A stretch of 64,000 nucleotides of DNA from Mycobacterium sp. 852014-50255_SCH5639931 (GTDB lineage: Bacteria; Actinomycetota; Actinomycetes; Mycobacteriales; Mycobacteriaceae): assembly GCF_001665605.1 (NCBI RefSeq), contig NZ_LZSV01000003.1, positions 1-64,000 of the forward strand, read 5' to 3'. Shown here one piece after another: positions 39,232-48,048 of the stretch (positions within the stretch are counted from its first letter, which is position 1; each line of letters opens with the position of its first letter). The position numbers and the translations under genes were made by a program. A model generated the notes under the pieces. It was not told the DNA's origin. It saw nothing but the letters and a program-made list of their open reading frames with translations, and made no database searches.

Positions 39232-40353
39232 ATGGATCAGCTATGGGCCAACCGGGCGGCCAGCTCCGAAGCCGCTGTCGCGCAACGACACCTGAAACGG
39301 CTGTGGGGCCTGCCCGGGACTCAGCTGGGCGTGGTGGCCTGGCCGCCGACCCGGCGCGACCGGATGTTCGGCACCTGGCACTACTGGTGGCAGGCGCACC
39401 TGCTGGATTGCCTGGTCGACGCGCAGCTGCGCGACCCGCAACCCGAACGGCGCACCAAGATCAACCGGCAGGTCCGCTCGCACCGGCTGCGCAACAACTT
39501 TCGCTGGACCAACAGCTACTACGACGACATGGCCTGGCTGGCGCTGGCGCTGGAACGCGCCGCCCGGATCGCGGGCGTCGAGCGCCACCGCGCCCTGCCT
39601 AAGCTGGCCGAGCAATTCCTCGACGCGTGGGTGCCCGAGGACGGCGGCGGCATCCCATGGCGCAAGCAGGACCAGTTCTTCAACGCCCCGGCCAACGGCC
39701 CGGCGGGGATCTTCCTGGCCCGCTACTCCGACCGGATGCGGCGCGCCCAGCAGATGGCCGACTGGATCGACGAGACCCTGATCGACCCGGAGACGCACCT
39801 GGTGTTCGACGGCATCAAGGCCGGCTCCCTGGTCCGCGCCCAGTACACCTATTGCCAGGGCGTGGTGCTCGGCCTGGAAACGGAACTCGCGGCACGCACC
39901 CATGACGATCGGCACGCGCCCCGGGTGCACCGGCTGGTCGCGGCCGTCGCCGAACACATGGCGCCGACGGGCGTGCTGGCCGGCGCCGGCGGCGGGGACG
40001 GCGGCCTGTTCTCCGGCGTCACCGCGCGCTACCTCGCGCTGGTCGCCACCACCCTGCCGGGTGAGTCGGCCGACGACGCCGCGGCCCGCGACACCGCCCG
40101 GCGGATCGTGCTGGCCAGCGCGAAGTCGGCGTGGGATTACCGCCAAACGGTGGACGGGCTGCCGCTGTTCGGCCCGTTCTGGGACCGCGACGCGCAGCTG
40201 CCCAGCCAGGCCGCCGGGGAGGCGCAGTTCGTCGACGGCGCGGTGAACAGTTCCGACGTGGCCGAACGGGACCTGTCGGTGCAGCTGTCGGGGTGGATGC
40301 TGATGGAGGCCGCCTGTAACGTCACCGCCGTGACCGCAGGGAGTGCGACGTGA
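39232..40353 (+). CDS. Glycoside hydrolase family 76-like protein
   Basis: A 373-residue alpha/alpha barrel protein resembling Rv0365c and GH76 endo-alpha-1,6-mannanases. The paired catalytic aspartates of GH76 are Asp98-Asp99 in SYYDDMAWLALAL. Other family points are WTNSYYDD, GGGIPWRKQDQFFNAPANGPA and AQYTYCQGVVLG. There is no signal peptide, so a cytoplasmic role on mannan-containing glycolipid or oligosaccharide is inferred. The stop overlaps the GTG of the synthetase gene by four bases. Confidence 0.82.
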   Translation: MDQLWANRAASSEAAVAQRHLKRLWGLPGTQLGVVAWPPTRRDRMFGTWHYWWQAHLLDCLVDAQLRDPQPERRTKINRQVRSHRLRNNFRWTNSYYDDMAWLALALERAARIAGVERHRALPKLAEQFLDAWVPEDGGGIPWRKQDQFFNAPANGPAGIFLARYSDRMRRAQQMADWIDETLIDPETHLVFDGIKAGSLVRAQYTYCQGVVLGLETELAARTHDDRHAPRVHRLVAAVAEHMAPTGVLAGAGGGDGGLFSGVTARYLALVATTLPGESADDAAARDTARRIVLASAKSAWDYRQTVDGLPLFGPFWDRDAQLPSQAAGEAQFVDGAVNSSDVAERDLSVQLSGWMLMEAACNVTAVTAGSAT

Positions 40354-42299
40354 CCGAGCCCGGCAGCTGGATTCCCGACGAAGCCACGCTGGCCCAGGCA
40401 AACCTCACCCACTTCATGGCGTGGCTTGCCAAGACGGGCCGCGGCCGCTACGGCGACTACCACGCGCTGCAGCGCAAGTCCGTCGAGGACATCGAATGGT
40501 TCTGGGACGCCGTCTGGCAGTACTTCGACATTGAGGCGGACAGCCCGCCCCGCGCGGTGCTGGGCAACCGTGCCATGCCCGGCGCCGAGTGGTTCCCCGG
40601 CGCCACGCTCAACTACGCCACCGAGATCTTCCGGCACGCCACCGACGAGCGGCCCGCCATGATCGTCGTCGGCGAGGACGGCGCGTGCGAGTGGTCGTGG
40701 GCGCGGCTGCGGCGGGAGACCGGCGCGTTCGCCGCCTACCTGCGCGGCCTCGGGGTGCGCCCCGGGGACGCCGTCGTCGGCTACCTGCCCAACGTCGCCG
40801 AGGCCGCCGTCGCCGCCCTGGCCGCTGCCGCCGTGGGCGCGAGCTGGGCGGTGTGCAACCAGGACGTGGCCGTCGACGGCGTGATAGCGCGCCTGGGCCA
40901 GGTCGAGCCGGCGGTGCTGGTGGCCACCGACGGGTCGGTGTACGACGGCAAGCGCATCGACCGGCGCGCGGAGCTGGACACGATCCGGGCGGCGATGCCC
41001 AGCCTGCGGGCCACCGTGGTGGTGCCGCGGCTGGGGCTCGCGGCCGACGGCGACAGCGTCGCGTGGGCGACGGCGGTGGAATCGGATGCCGGGCTGGACA
41101 TCACCCCCGTGCCGTTCGCGCACCCGCTGTGGGTGATGTTCTCGTCCGGCACCACCGGCAAGCCGAAGGGCATCGTGCACGGTCACGGCGGCGTGGTGCT
41201 CGAGCACCTGAAGTACCTGAGCCTGCAACTGGAGCTGCACGCCGGCGAGCGCTTCCTGTGGTACTCCTCGACGAGCTGGATGATGTGGAACCTGCAGCTG
41301 TCCGGGCTGCTGGCCGACACCACCATCGTGCTCTACGACGGCAGCCCAACGCATTTGGGCACCGACGGGCTCTGGCGGGTCGCCGCCGAGGCGCAAGTCA
41401 ACGTCCTCGGAGCCGGGGCGGGTTACCTGCTGGCCTGCGCCAAGAAGGAGCTCAAGCCGGGGGCGACGTACCCGCTGGACGGGTTGCGCGCGGTGGGTTC
41501 CACCGGTTCACCGCTGCCCGCGTCCGGATTCCGTTGGGTCCAAGAGGGACTCGGCCGGTCAGTGCCGGTGATCTCGATGAGCGGCGGCACCGACGTCTGC
41601 ACCGCCTTCATCGGCGGCTGCGCGATCCTGCCGGTGGTGGCCGGTGAGCTGTCGTGCATCTGCCTGGGCGCGGCCATCGAATCCTGGGTCGGGCCGAACC
41701 ATCCGGTCATCGGTGAAGAGGGCGAGCTGGTGATCACCGAGCCGATGCCCTCGATGCCGGTGTTCTTCTGGAACGACGACGACGGCAGCCGGTACCGGGC
41801 CGCCTACTTCGAGAAGTATCCGGGGGTGTGGTGTCACGGCGACTGGATCACCATCACCGATCGGGGATCCGTTGTGGTGCACGGTCGTTCGGACGCCACC
41901 CTGAACCGGTTGGGCGTGCGGATGGGCAGCGCGGAGATCTACACGGCGGTGGAGGGCATGCCTGAGGTGGGTGACTGCCTGGTGGTCGGCGTCGAGCAGG
42001 ACGACGGCGGGTACTGGATGCCGCTGTTCGTGACCCTGGCCGACGGCGCCGAACTCGACGACGGGCTGCGGTCGCGGATCGTGGCGGCCATTCGTCAGCA
42101 TGCCTCCCCGCGCCACGTGCCCGACGACATCCTCGCGGTCCCCGGCATACCGCGGACGCTGACCGGCAAACGGCTGGAAATCCCGATCAAGCGGATCCTG
42201 CTGGGCGCCGCGCCGGGCGAGGCCGTGCAGCAGAGCTCGATCGACCGACCGGAACTGCTAGACGCTTTCGTTGCGTACCGCAGGAGTCGGGTGTCCTGA
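40350..42299 (+). CDS. Acetoacetyl-CoA synthetase
   Basis: A 649-residue acyl-adenylate-forming enzyme with the acetoacetate-CoA ligase layout: an N-terminal FMAWLAKTGRGRYGDYHAL region, WFPGATLNYATE, the ATP motif FSSGTTGKPKG (Ser265), and the C-terminal adenylation lysine Lys607 in RTLTGKRLEIPIK. It activates acetoacetate to acetoacetyl-CoA for lipid synthesis or ketone use. GTG 40350 is coupled to the GH76 gene. The 3' end overlaps the convergent dedA gene by 42 bases. Confidence 0.92.
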   Translation: MTEPGSWIPDEATLAQANLTHFMAWLAKTGRGRYGDYHALQRKSVEDIEWFWDAVWQYFDIEADSPPRAVLGNRAMPGAEWFPGATLNYATEIFRHATDERPAMIVVGEDGACEWSWARLRRETGAFAAYLRGLGVRPGDAVVGYLPNVAEAAVAALAAAAVGASWAVCNQDVAVDGVIARLGQVEPAVLVATDGSVYDGKRIDRRAELDTIRAAMPSLRATVVVPRLGLAADGDSVAWATAVESDAGLDITPVPFAHPLWVMFSSGTTGKPKGIVHGHGGVVLEHLKYLSLQLELHAGERFLWYSSTSWMMWNLQLSGLLADTTIVLYDGSPTHLGTDGLWRVAAEAQVNVLGAGAGYLLACAKKELKPGATYPLDGLRAVGSTGSPLPASGFRWVQEGLGRSVPVISMSGGTDVCTAFIGGCAILPVVAGELSCICLGAAIESWVGPNHPVIGEEGELVITEPMPSMPVFFWNDDDGSRYRAAYFEKYPGVWCHGDWITITDRGSVVVHGRSDATLNRLGVRMGSAEIYTAVEGMPEVGDCLVVGVEQDDGGYWMPLFVTLADGAELDDGLRSRIVAAIRQHASPRHVPDDILAVPGIPRTLTGKRLEIPIKRILLGAAPGEAVQQSSIDRPELLDAFVAYRRSRVS

Positions 42300-42965
42300 G
42301 TCGGGCTCCCCGCCGGCCGCCCCCCGCCGGCGGGCCCGGTAGCTCCGCACGGCCGCAATGAACGCCGGCATCAGCGAGATCACCAGGATCGCCAGCAGGA
42401 TCTTCTGCAGGTTGTGGTGTACGAACGGCACGTTGCCCAGGAAGTAGCCCGCCAGCGTCACGCCGCCGCCCCACAGGATGCCGCCGACGATGTCGAAGCC
42501 CAGGAATACCGGGTAGCGCATGTAGGACACCCCGGCGACCGGCGGGACGAACGTCCGCACGAACGGCGCGAACCGCGCCAGGATGATCGCCCACGGCCCG
42601 TATTTCTCGAAGAAGGCGTGCGACTCCGTCACGTAGTGCTTCTTGAAGAACCGGGAGTCTTCCTTCTTGAACAGCGCCGGGCCGATCCGCCGGCCGATGA
42701 AATAGCCGGTCTGATCGCCCAGGATCGCCACCAGGGCGACGGCCGGGGCCAGCACCCAGATGCTGGCCGGTGGGTTCGGGTGCGCGGCCAACAGCCCACC
42801 GGTGAACAACAGCGATTCGCCGGGCAGCAGTGGAAACAGCAGGCCGGTCTCGATGAAGACGATGACCAGGATGCCGGGCAGCACCGCGGATCCGAAGACC
42901 CCGTCGGCGCCCAACCAGTACATCGGGTCGAAGATGTGCGGCAGGGCCGTCACGGTGGTGCTCAC
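42258..42965 (-). CDS. DedA/SNARE-associated membrane protein
   Basis: A 235-residue DedA protein (Rv0364-like) with four or five membrane segments. Conserved points are FIETGLLFPLLPGESLLFTGG, GDQTGYFIGRRIGP, and the cytoplasmic loop FFEKYGPWAIILARFAPFVRTFVPPVAG with the essential Arg residues. DedA proteins are undecaprenyl-phosphate or phospholipid scramblases. The tail runs 42 bases into the acetoacetyl-CoA synthetase gene on the other strand. Confidence 0.9.
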   Translation of the reverse strand: MSTTVTALPHIFDPMYWLGADGVFGSAVLPGILVIVFIETGLLFPLLPGESLLFTGGLLAAHPNPPASIWVLAPAVALVAILGDQTGYFIGRRIGPALFKKEDSRFFKKHYVTESHAFFEKYGPWAIILARFAPFVRTFVPPVAGVSYMRYPVFLGFDIVGGILWGGGVTLAGYFLGNVPFVHHNLQKILLAILVISLMPAFIAAVRSYRARRRGAAGGEPDSGHPTPAVRNESV

Positions 42966-43023
42966 GATGCTTCAACATACCGGTGTTGCGATACTGGATG
43001 GGCCCAGTCGCCAGGAGGAGCCC

Positions 43024-44058
43024 ATGCCCATCGCCACCCCCGAGGTCTACGCCGAGATGCTGGGACGTGCCAAGGAGAACTCGTACGCCTTCCCGGCCAT
43101 CAATTGCACCTCCTCCGAGACGGTCAACGCCGCGATCAAGGGCTTCGCCGACGCCGGCAGTGACGGCATCATCCAGTTCTCCACCGGCGGTGCGGAATTC
43201 GCCTCCGGCCTGGGGGTCAAGGACATGGTGACCGGTGCGGTGGCGCTGGCCGAGTTCACCCGCGTCGTCGCGGCCAAGTACCCGATCAACGTGGCGCTGC
43301 ACACCGACCACTGCCCCAAGGACAAGCTGGACAGCTACGTGCGGCCGCTGCTGGCGATCTCGGCCCGGCGGGTGGCCGTGGGTCAGGACCCGCTGTTTCA
43401 GTCGCACATGTGGGACGGCTCGGCCGTGCCGATCGACGAGAACCTGGTCATCGCGCAGGAACTGCTCAAGCAGGCCGCGGCCGCCAAGATCATCCTGGAG
43501 ATCGAGATCGGAGTGGTGGGCGGCGAGGAAGACGGCGTCGCCCACGAGATCAACGACAAGCTGTACACCACGCCGGAGGACTTCGAGAAGACCATCGAGG
43601 CCCTGGGCCACGGGGAGCACGGCAAGTACCTGCTGGCCGCGACGTTCGGCAACGTGCACGGCGTCTACAAGCCGGGCAACGTCAAGCTGCGCCCCGACAT
43701 TTTGGCCCAGGGGCAGCAGGTGGCCGCCGCCAAGCTCGGGTTGCCCGACGGCGCCAAGCCGTTCGACTTCGTCTTTCACGGCGGGTCGGGCTCGCTCAAG
43801 TCCGAGATCGAGGAGTCGCTGCGCTACGGCGTGGTGAAGATGAACGTCGACACCGACACCCAGTACGCGTTCACCCGCCCGATCGCCGGCCACATGTTCA
43901 GCAACTACGACGGCGTGTTGAAGGTCGACGGCGAGGTGGGCGCCAAGAAGGTCTACGACCCCCGCAGCTACCTGAAGAAGGGCGAGGCCTCGATGACCGA
44001 GCGCGTGGTGGAGGCCTGCGCCGACCTGCACTGCGCCGGAAAGTCCGTGGGCGGCTAG
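43024..44058 (+). CDS. fba: Class II fructose-bisphosphate aldolase
   Basis: A 344-residue zinc aldolase of glycolysis and gluconeogenesis. Zinc and active-site residues are His93-Thr-Asp95-His96 in ALHTDHCPKD, EIGVVGGEEDGV, FGNVHGVYKPG, FHGGSGS and NVDTDTQYAFTRP. AGGAGG at 43013-43018 is correctly spaced from ATG 43024. It corresponds to Rv0363c and is divergent from dedA. A palindrome follows it. Confidence 0.97.
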   Translation: MPIATPEVYAEMLGRAKENSYAFPAINCTSSETVNAAIKGFADAGSDGIIQFSTGGAEFASGLGVKDMVTGAVALAEFTRVVAAKYPINVALHTDHCPKDKLDSYVRPLLAISARRVAVGQDPLFQSHMWDGSAVPIDENLVIAQELLKQAAAAKIILEIEIGVVGGEEDGVAHEINDKLYTTPEDFEKTIEALGHGEHGKYLLAATFGNVHGVYKPGNVKLRPDILAQGQQVAAAKLGLPDGAKPFDFVFHGGSGSLKSEIEESLRYGVVKMNVDTDTQYAFTRPIAGHMFSNYDGVLKVDGEVGAKKVYDPRSYLKKGEASMTERVVEACADLHCAGKSVGG

Positions 44059-44065
44059 CGGCTTC

Positions 44066-44125
44066 GCCGAGCGTGCACTCATGGCGAAATTCCGGCCCGA
44101 AATTCGCCCTGGTTACACGTTCGGC
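44066..44125. terminator. 60-base cruciform palindrome (copy B), likely two-way terminator
   Basis: Outer arms GCCGAGCGTG (44066-44075) and CACGTTCGGC (44116-44125) pair with one mismatch. Inner arms GGCGAAATTC (44083-44092) and GAAATTCGCC (44099-44108) also pair with one mismatch. It fills most of the gap between the convergent fba and membrane-protein genes, so it can act as a terminator for both. Its left-arm core matches the palindrome at 35064-35128, indicating a repeat family. Confidence 0.75.
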
Positions 44126-44138
44126 GCTGACGGGTGAC

Positions 44139-44969
44139 CTAGCCGCTCGGGGACTGGCAGATCTTCCACTGCTCGTCGCGGTACTGCAGGTCCAGGCTGC
44201 GGGTCGACCGCAGCGAGGGGTCGTACGCCATGAACGTGGTGACGTTGGCCTCGGCGTGCTGGCCGTTGACCACCACCTGGTCGATGCTGGCGATCACCGG
44301 ATACTGCTTGGCCGCCGAGACCCGGCGGTAGGTCTCGTCCCACGAATGCTCGTCGTAGTCCGCGTACCCGTCGCGGGTGGTGCCGCAGGTGATGGTGCGC
44401 AGCGTGGTCAGGTCGCCCTTTTGAATCGCGGTGTCGAAGCCCTGGATCGTGGTCCGAACCCGGTCTTCCTGCGACACCTTCGTGTGTTTGCCGCGGGTGA
44501 GCAGCACCGTGCCCAGGATCGCGATGGCGGCCAGCGCCAGCACGATCAGGACCAGCGCCAGCACCCAGCCCCAGTTGAACTGCCGGGACGTGCGGAGCTT
44601 TCCCCCTAGCCGGGGTGGGATCGATTGCGGCACAGCCGGTTTGGCGGGCTGGCCGAACTGTGCTGTCTGGCCTTCCGGAGGTGTCGAGAACACTTCGGTG
44701 GCGGGCTCCGGGGTGGTGGCGATCACCGTGGTCTCTCGCGCGTCGAATCCGGGCGCGGTGAAACGGCGTTCGCGCTGCTGGCCGTCCGCTTCCTGCTCGG
44801 GATCCTTCGGATCGCCGACGGAATCGGGTTTGATCACCACCGTCTCGGTCTCGGAGTCGCTGGGTACCAGCGGGACGCTCTCGGTCGCGTCCTCGCCTGA
44901 TTGCGCGGCCCATTCGTGCCCAGGCGGATGCGGCGCGCCGCCGCGGTCGGGCTCGGGTGGCTGGGGCAT
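44139..44969 (-). CDS. Single-pass membrane protein, Rv0361-like
   Basis: A 276-residue protein: a long acidic, disordered N-terminal cytoplasmic part, one membrane helix (WVLALVLIVLALAAIAILGTVLL, residues about 133-155), and an extracytoplasmic NTF2-like domain with TTIQGFDTAIQKGDL, a lone Cys pair (ITCGTT and KICQSP) and YRDEQWKICQ at the end. Such domains are common on mycobacterial envelope proteins with unknown function. ATG 44969 gives a length like that of Rv0361. Confidence 0.8.
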   Translation of the reverse strand: MPQPPEPDRGGAPHPPGHEWAAQSGEDATESVPLVPSDSETETVVIKPDSVGDPKDPEQEADGQQRERRFTAPGFDARETTVIATTPEPATEVFSTPPEGQTAQFGQPAKPAVPQSIPPRLGGKLRTSRQFNWGWVLALVLIVLALAAIAILGTVLLTRGKHTKVSQEDRVRTTIQGFDTAIQKGDLTTLRTITCGTTRDGYADYDEHSWDETYRRVSAAKQYPVIASIDQVVVNGQHAEANVTTFMAYDPSLRSTRSLDLQYRDEQWKICQSPSG

Positions 44970-45090
44970 GAGTACGGCTGTCCTCCGCTATCGGGTGGGG
45001 TAGTTGGAGCTTAGCGACCCGCCCCCATCGATGGGGCGATGGTCGAGGTCCGCCACCCCGGCGAAACGGGGCAGCTGCAGAATAGGAGCC

Positions 45091-45504
45091 ATGACGCCGC
45101 CGCGAGACCTTCTGGGACCTGATCCGACCCTGCTGCCGGGCGATCCCGACGCCGAGGCGGAACTGCTCGCCGGCGAGAAACCCGGGATCGTCGCCGCCGC
45201 GCACCCGTCGGCGTCGGTGGCCTGGGCGGCACTGGCCGAGCAGGCGCTGGCCGACGACCAGGCCATCACCGCCTACGCGTACGCCCGGACCGGCTATCAC
45301 CGCGGCCTGGACCAGCTGCGGCGCAACGGCTGGAAGGGTTTCGGCCCGGTCCCGTATGCGCACGAGGCGAACCGCGGGTTCCTGCGGTGCGTCGCGGCGC
45401 TGGCGCAGGCCGCCGACACGATCGGCGAGCCCGACGAGTACCTGCGCTGCCTGGATCTGCTGGACGACTGCGACCCCGAGGCGCGCCCGGCCCTGGGGCT
45501 CTAG
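45091..45504 (+). CDS. DUF3151 family protein
   Basis: A 137-residue all-helical protein conserved in actinobacteria (Rv0360c-like). It begins PRDLLGPDPTLLPGDP and contains ALADDQAITAYAYARTGYHRGLDQLRRNGWKG and GFGPVPYAHEANRGFLR, the family signature. No enzymatic residues are recognised. AGGAG at 45084-45088 supports the ATG. Its last four bases overlap the convergent CDF gene. Confidence 0.88.
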   Translation: MTPPRDLLGPDPTLLPGDPDAEAELLAGEKPGIVAAAHPSASVAWAALAEQALADDQAITAYAYARTGYHRGLDQLRRNGWKGFGPVPYAHEANRGFLRCVAALAQAADTIGEPDEYLRCLDLLDDCDPEARPALGL

Positions 45505-46397
45505 AAGTTTTCCGAACAGCCCGCGTCGCCCGGGGTGTCGATCTGGACGGTGGCGTGCTGCAGCCCGCGGGCCGACAGCACCGCACGCGCGTCGTGGAGC
45601 ACCCGGGTGGAGTCACCGGTGCTCCGCAAGTGCGCGGTGCACATGTCCTTGCCCGGCGACAGCGTCCAGACGTGCAGGTCGTGGACCTCGGACACGCCGT
45701 CGACGGCGCCCAGCGCCGAGCGCAGCTCCTCCACGTCGATGTGGGTCGGCGACGATTCGGAGAGGATCCGCAACGCGTCGCGGGCCAGCGAGATCGCCCG
45801 CGGCAGCACCCACAGCGCGACCAGCACGGCGACCACCACGTCGGCATACGGCCACCGCGTCGTCACGGTCACCACACCGGCGATCAGCACGCCCAGGCTG
45901 CCGACGCTGTCGGCGACCACCTCCATGTAGGCGCCCTTGACCGCCAGGCTCTGTTCGGAGTGCGACCGCAGGAGCAACGCGACCACCAGGTTGGCGAGCA
46001 GCCCGGCCAGCGCGACCACGATCATCGGCATGCCGGGGACCGACGGGGTCTCCCTGAGCCGCTGGATGGCTTCCCAGAGGATGAACAGCGCGACCCCCAT
46101 CAGCAGCCCCGCGTTGGCGACCGCCGTGAACACCTCGGCCCGGTGCCAGCCGTACGTCCGCGACGGTGACGAGCTGCCCCGCCGGGCCAGCGTCACCGCG
46201 GCCAGGCCCATGAAGACGGCGACGACGTCGGTCAGCATGTGGCCCGCGTCGGCCAGCAGCGCGATCGAGTTGATCAGCAACGAGGTAGTCAACTCGATGA
46301 CGAAAAACGCCGCCAGAATTGCGGCGGCGGCGACCATGCGGGGAATCAGCCGGGACCCATCGGTCTCGGCGGGACTGTGATTGTGACCGGCGCCCAT
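45501..46397 (-). CDS. Cation diffusion facilitator (zinc/metal exporter)
   Basis: A 298-residue CDF transporter with six membrane helices. Helix II carries the metal site ALLADAGHMLTDV (HxxxD type) and helix V has VVADSVGSLGVL, whose Asp occurs where zinc-type CDFs have HxxxD. A cytoplasmic C-terminal domain (HIDVEELRSALGAVDGVSEVHDLHVWTLSPG, in adjoining parts) follows. The N-terminus reads MGAGHNHS. ATG 46397 is preferred because family members often begin this way and it leaves the palindrome at 46409-46426 upstream; GTG 46421 would add eight residues. Confidence 0.88.
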   Translation of the reverse strand: MGAGHNHSPAETDGSRLIPRMVAAAAILAAFFVIELTTSLLINSIALLADAGHMLTDVVAVFMGLAAVTLARRGSSSPSRTYGWHRAEVFTAVANAGLLMGVALFILWEAIQRLRETPSVPGMPMIVVALAGLLANLVVALLLRSHSEQSLAVKGAYMEVVADSVGSLGVLIAGVVTVTTRWPYADVVVAVLVALWVLPRAISLARDALRILSESSPTHIDVEELRSALGAVDGVSEVHDLHVWTLSPGKDMCTAHLRSTGDSTRVLHDARAVLSARGLQHATVQIDTPGDAGCSENF

Positions 46398-46408
46398 GCC
46401 GTGCAATG

Positions 46409-46426
46409 TATGCGGATCCACGCATA
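46409..46426. promoter_or_regulatory. Palindrome before the CDF exporter
   Basis: TATGCG, six bases, CGCATA: perfect six-base arms around GATCCA. It lies between the stop of the site-2-protease-like gene (46438) and the CDF start (46397). It could be an operator for a metal-sensing repressor of the ArsR or TetR type. No such regulator gene is adjacent. Confidence 0.5.
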
Positions 46427-46437
46427 TATGGCAAGGG

Positions 46438-47211
46438 TCAGAACCAGCGGCTCCAGAAGCGGGTCAGCACGTTGCCCGCGGACACCAGCCACGTCGGCAC
46501 GCCGGAGAACTCGAACAGCCAGAGCACCATCTGAAAGAACCAATGGCTGGCGGCCAGGAGCAGGAACAGCAGGATGAAAAAGCCGTACTGCTTGGCCGGC
46601 GCCACCGCGCGCTGCGTCTCCCGACTCAGGTGCGGCTCCAGGGCGTCGTAGCCGTCCAGGCCCGGGATGGGCAGCAGGTTGAGCACCACCGCGGTCAGCT
46701 GCAGAAAACCCAGGAACGCGACCCCGGCCCACAGCACCTGGTGGAAAGGGTCGTAGAACAACCGCGTCAGCGCCAGCAGCAGCACCGCCAGCACCAGATT
46801 GGCGGCCGGCCCCGCGAGGCTGACCAGGCTGCGCCGGTTCGGCGTCATGAACCAGGTCCGCACGTACACCGCGGCGCCCGGCAGGCCGATGCCGCCCAGC
46901 GCGATGACCACCATCGGCAGCAGGAGCGACAGCGCGGGATGGCTGTAGCGCCGCGGATCTAGCGTCAGGTAGCCGCGCACGGCGGCGTCGTGGTCGCCGA
47001 ATCGCCAGGCGGTCACGGCGTGCCCGAACTCGTGCAGGCACAGCGACACCAACCAGCCGGCGATCACAAAGGTGAACACCCCGAAATACGCCAGCGGCCG
47101 CACGGTGCTGCCGGCCAGCCAGGCCAGCACGCCGCCCACCGCCGTCAGGCCGACGAGGGCCAGGAATATGGGGCTGGGACGGACCGATTCGCGCCGGGCG
47201 GGCAGGCTCAC
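46438..47211 (-). CDS. Site-2-protease-like M50 metalloprotease
   Basis: A 257-residue multipass membrane protein (Rv0359-like). The zinc motif HEFGH is at residues 60-64 in the second membrane segment, and the third ligand is in NLLPIPGLDGYDAL near residue 195. It resembles small M50B peptidases that cut membrane-bound regulators; the substrate is unknown. It starts nine bases after the stop of the upstream gene and probably shares its transcript. Confidence 0.87.
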   Translation of the reverse strand: MSLPARRESVRPSPIFLALVGLTAVGGVLAWLAGSTVRPLAYFGVFTFVIAGWLVSLCLHEFGHAVTAWRFGDHDAAVRGYLTLDPRRYSHPALSLLLPMVVIALGGIGLPGAAVYVRTWFMTPNRRSLVSLAGPAANLVLAVLLLALTRLFYDPFHQVLWAGVAFLGFLQLTAVVLNLLPIPGLDGYDALEPHLSRETQRAVAPAKQYGFFILLFLLLAASHWFFQMVLWLFEFSGVPTWLVSAGNVLTRFWSRWF

Positions 47212-47220
47212 CGGTCGAAA

Positions 47221-47853
47221 CTAGCGGACCGCCAGCCAGCCTTCGACGTTGCGGTAAAACGTGGACCGGCGCGCCGGGCGCGGCGCGGGCACGCCGTCGC
47301 GCACCACGGTGACGCCGGTGCTGCCCAGCTGGACCGCGCGGCCGGCGACCCAGCGGCGCCGGCCCGTCGCCACGCGGGCGCGCAGGCCCGGGACGGCCAG
47401 CGTCGGCTCGACGTCGACGGCGGGGGCGTCGCCGTCGAACAACACGGTGTCGTCGACGACGGCCTCGCCGCGCAGGCGCCGGCCTTCGCCGGGCAGCCAG
47501 GCGGCCCGGCCGACGATCACGGACCCGGTCTCGTCGCGGACCAGGGTGACGCGCCGCGCGGGCCCTCGCCGGGCGCGCCGCGCCGCGCGCCGCCCGGCGG
47601 GCAGGCGGTAGATCCGGGTCGCGCGGGTGCGGCGGCGCGGCACGTAGGCCACCTCGATGTCGAGCCGGTCGGCGCGCAGCAGCCGGGTCAGCACGGCGGC
47701 CAGGTCGGCGTCGGCCCCTATCACGACGAGCCGCGGGTAGGGGCCGATCGCGGCGTCGGTGTCGGCCGAGTGAACCGGCACGCCGGTGAGCGGCCGTGGC
47801 ACGCGCCGATCGCCGAACACCAACACCCCTACGGGAGGATCTTCTCGCGTCAC
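47221..47853 (-). CDS. Conserved hypothetical protein, partner of the M50 gene
   Basis: A 210-residue protein (Rv0358-like) starting at GTG 47853. It has VGVLVFGDRRVPRPL, then PRLVVIGADADLAAVLTRLLRADRLDIEVAYVPRR (adjoining parts), resembling the start of a diacylglycerol kinase-type nucleotide domain without its catalytic part, then a very Arg-rich centre. It has no membrane segment. Its fixed position before the M50 protease suggests a regulatory or substrate role, which is inference. Confidence 0.72.
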   Translation of the reverse strand: MTREDPPVGVLVFGDRRVPRPLTGVPVHSADTDAAIGPYPRLVVIGADADLAAVLTRLLRADRLDIEVAYVPRRRTRATRIYRLPAGRRAARRARRGPARRVTLVRDETGSVIVGRAAWLPGEGRRLRGEAVVDDTVLFDGDAPAVDVEPTLAVPGLRARVATGRRRWVAGRAVQLGSTGVTVVRDGVPAPRPARRSTFYRNVEGWLAVR

Positions 47854-48048
47854 AGCCCGTCCAATTGAGCAGTACCAATATTCTTGTTTTTCAACGTATC
47901 TCGTTTGCTCGGCAGCCAGACCGTCTGTGCACGGCACGATCTCACGATAACGACGCAGTCACAACATGGTTTCAGACTATGAAAGTCGTTGCGCCACCGC
48001 CTGGTAACAACCGGATACTTTACTCCTGCCACGGGGTCAAACGAATGG

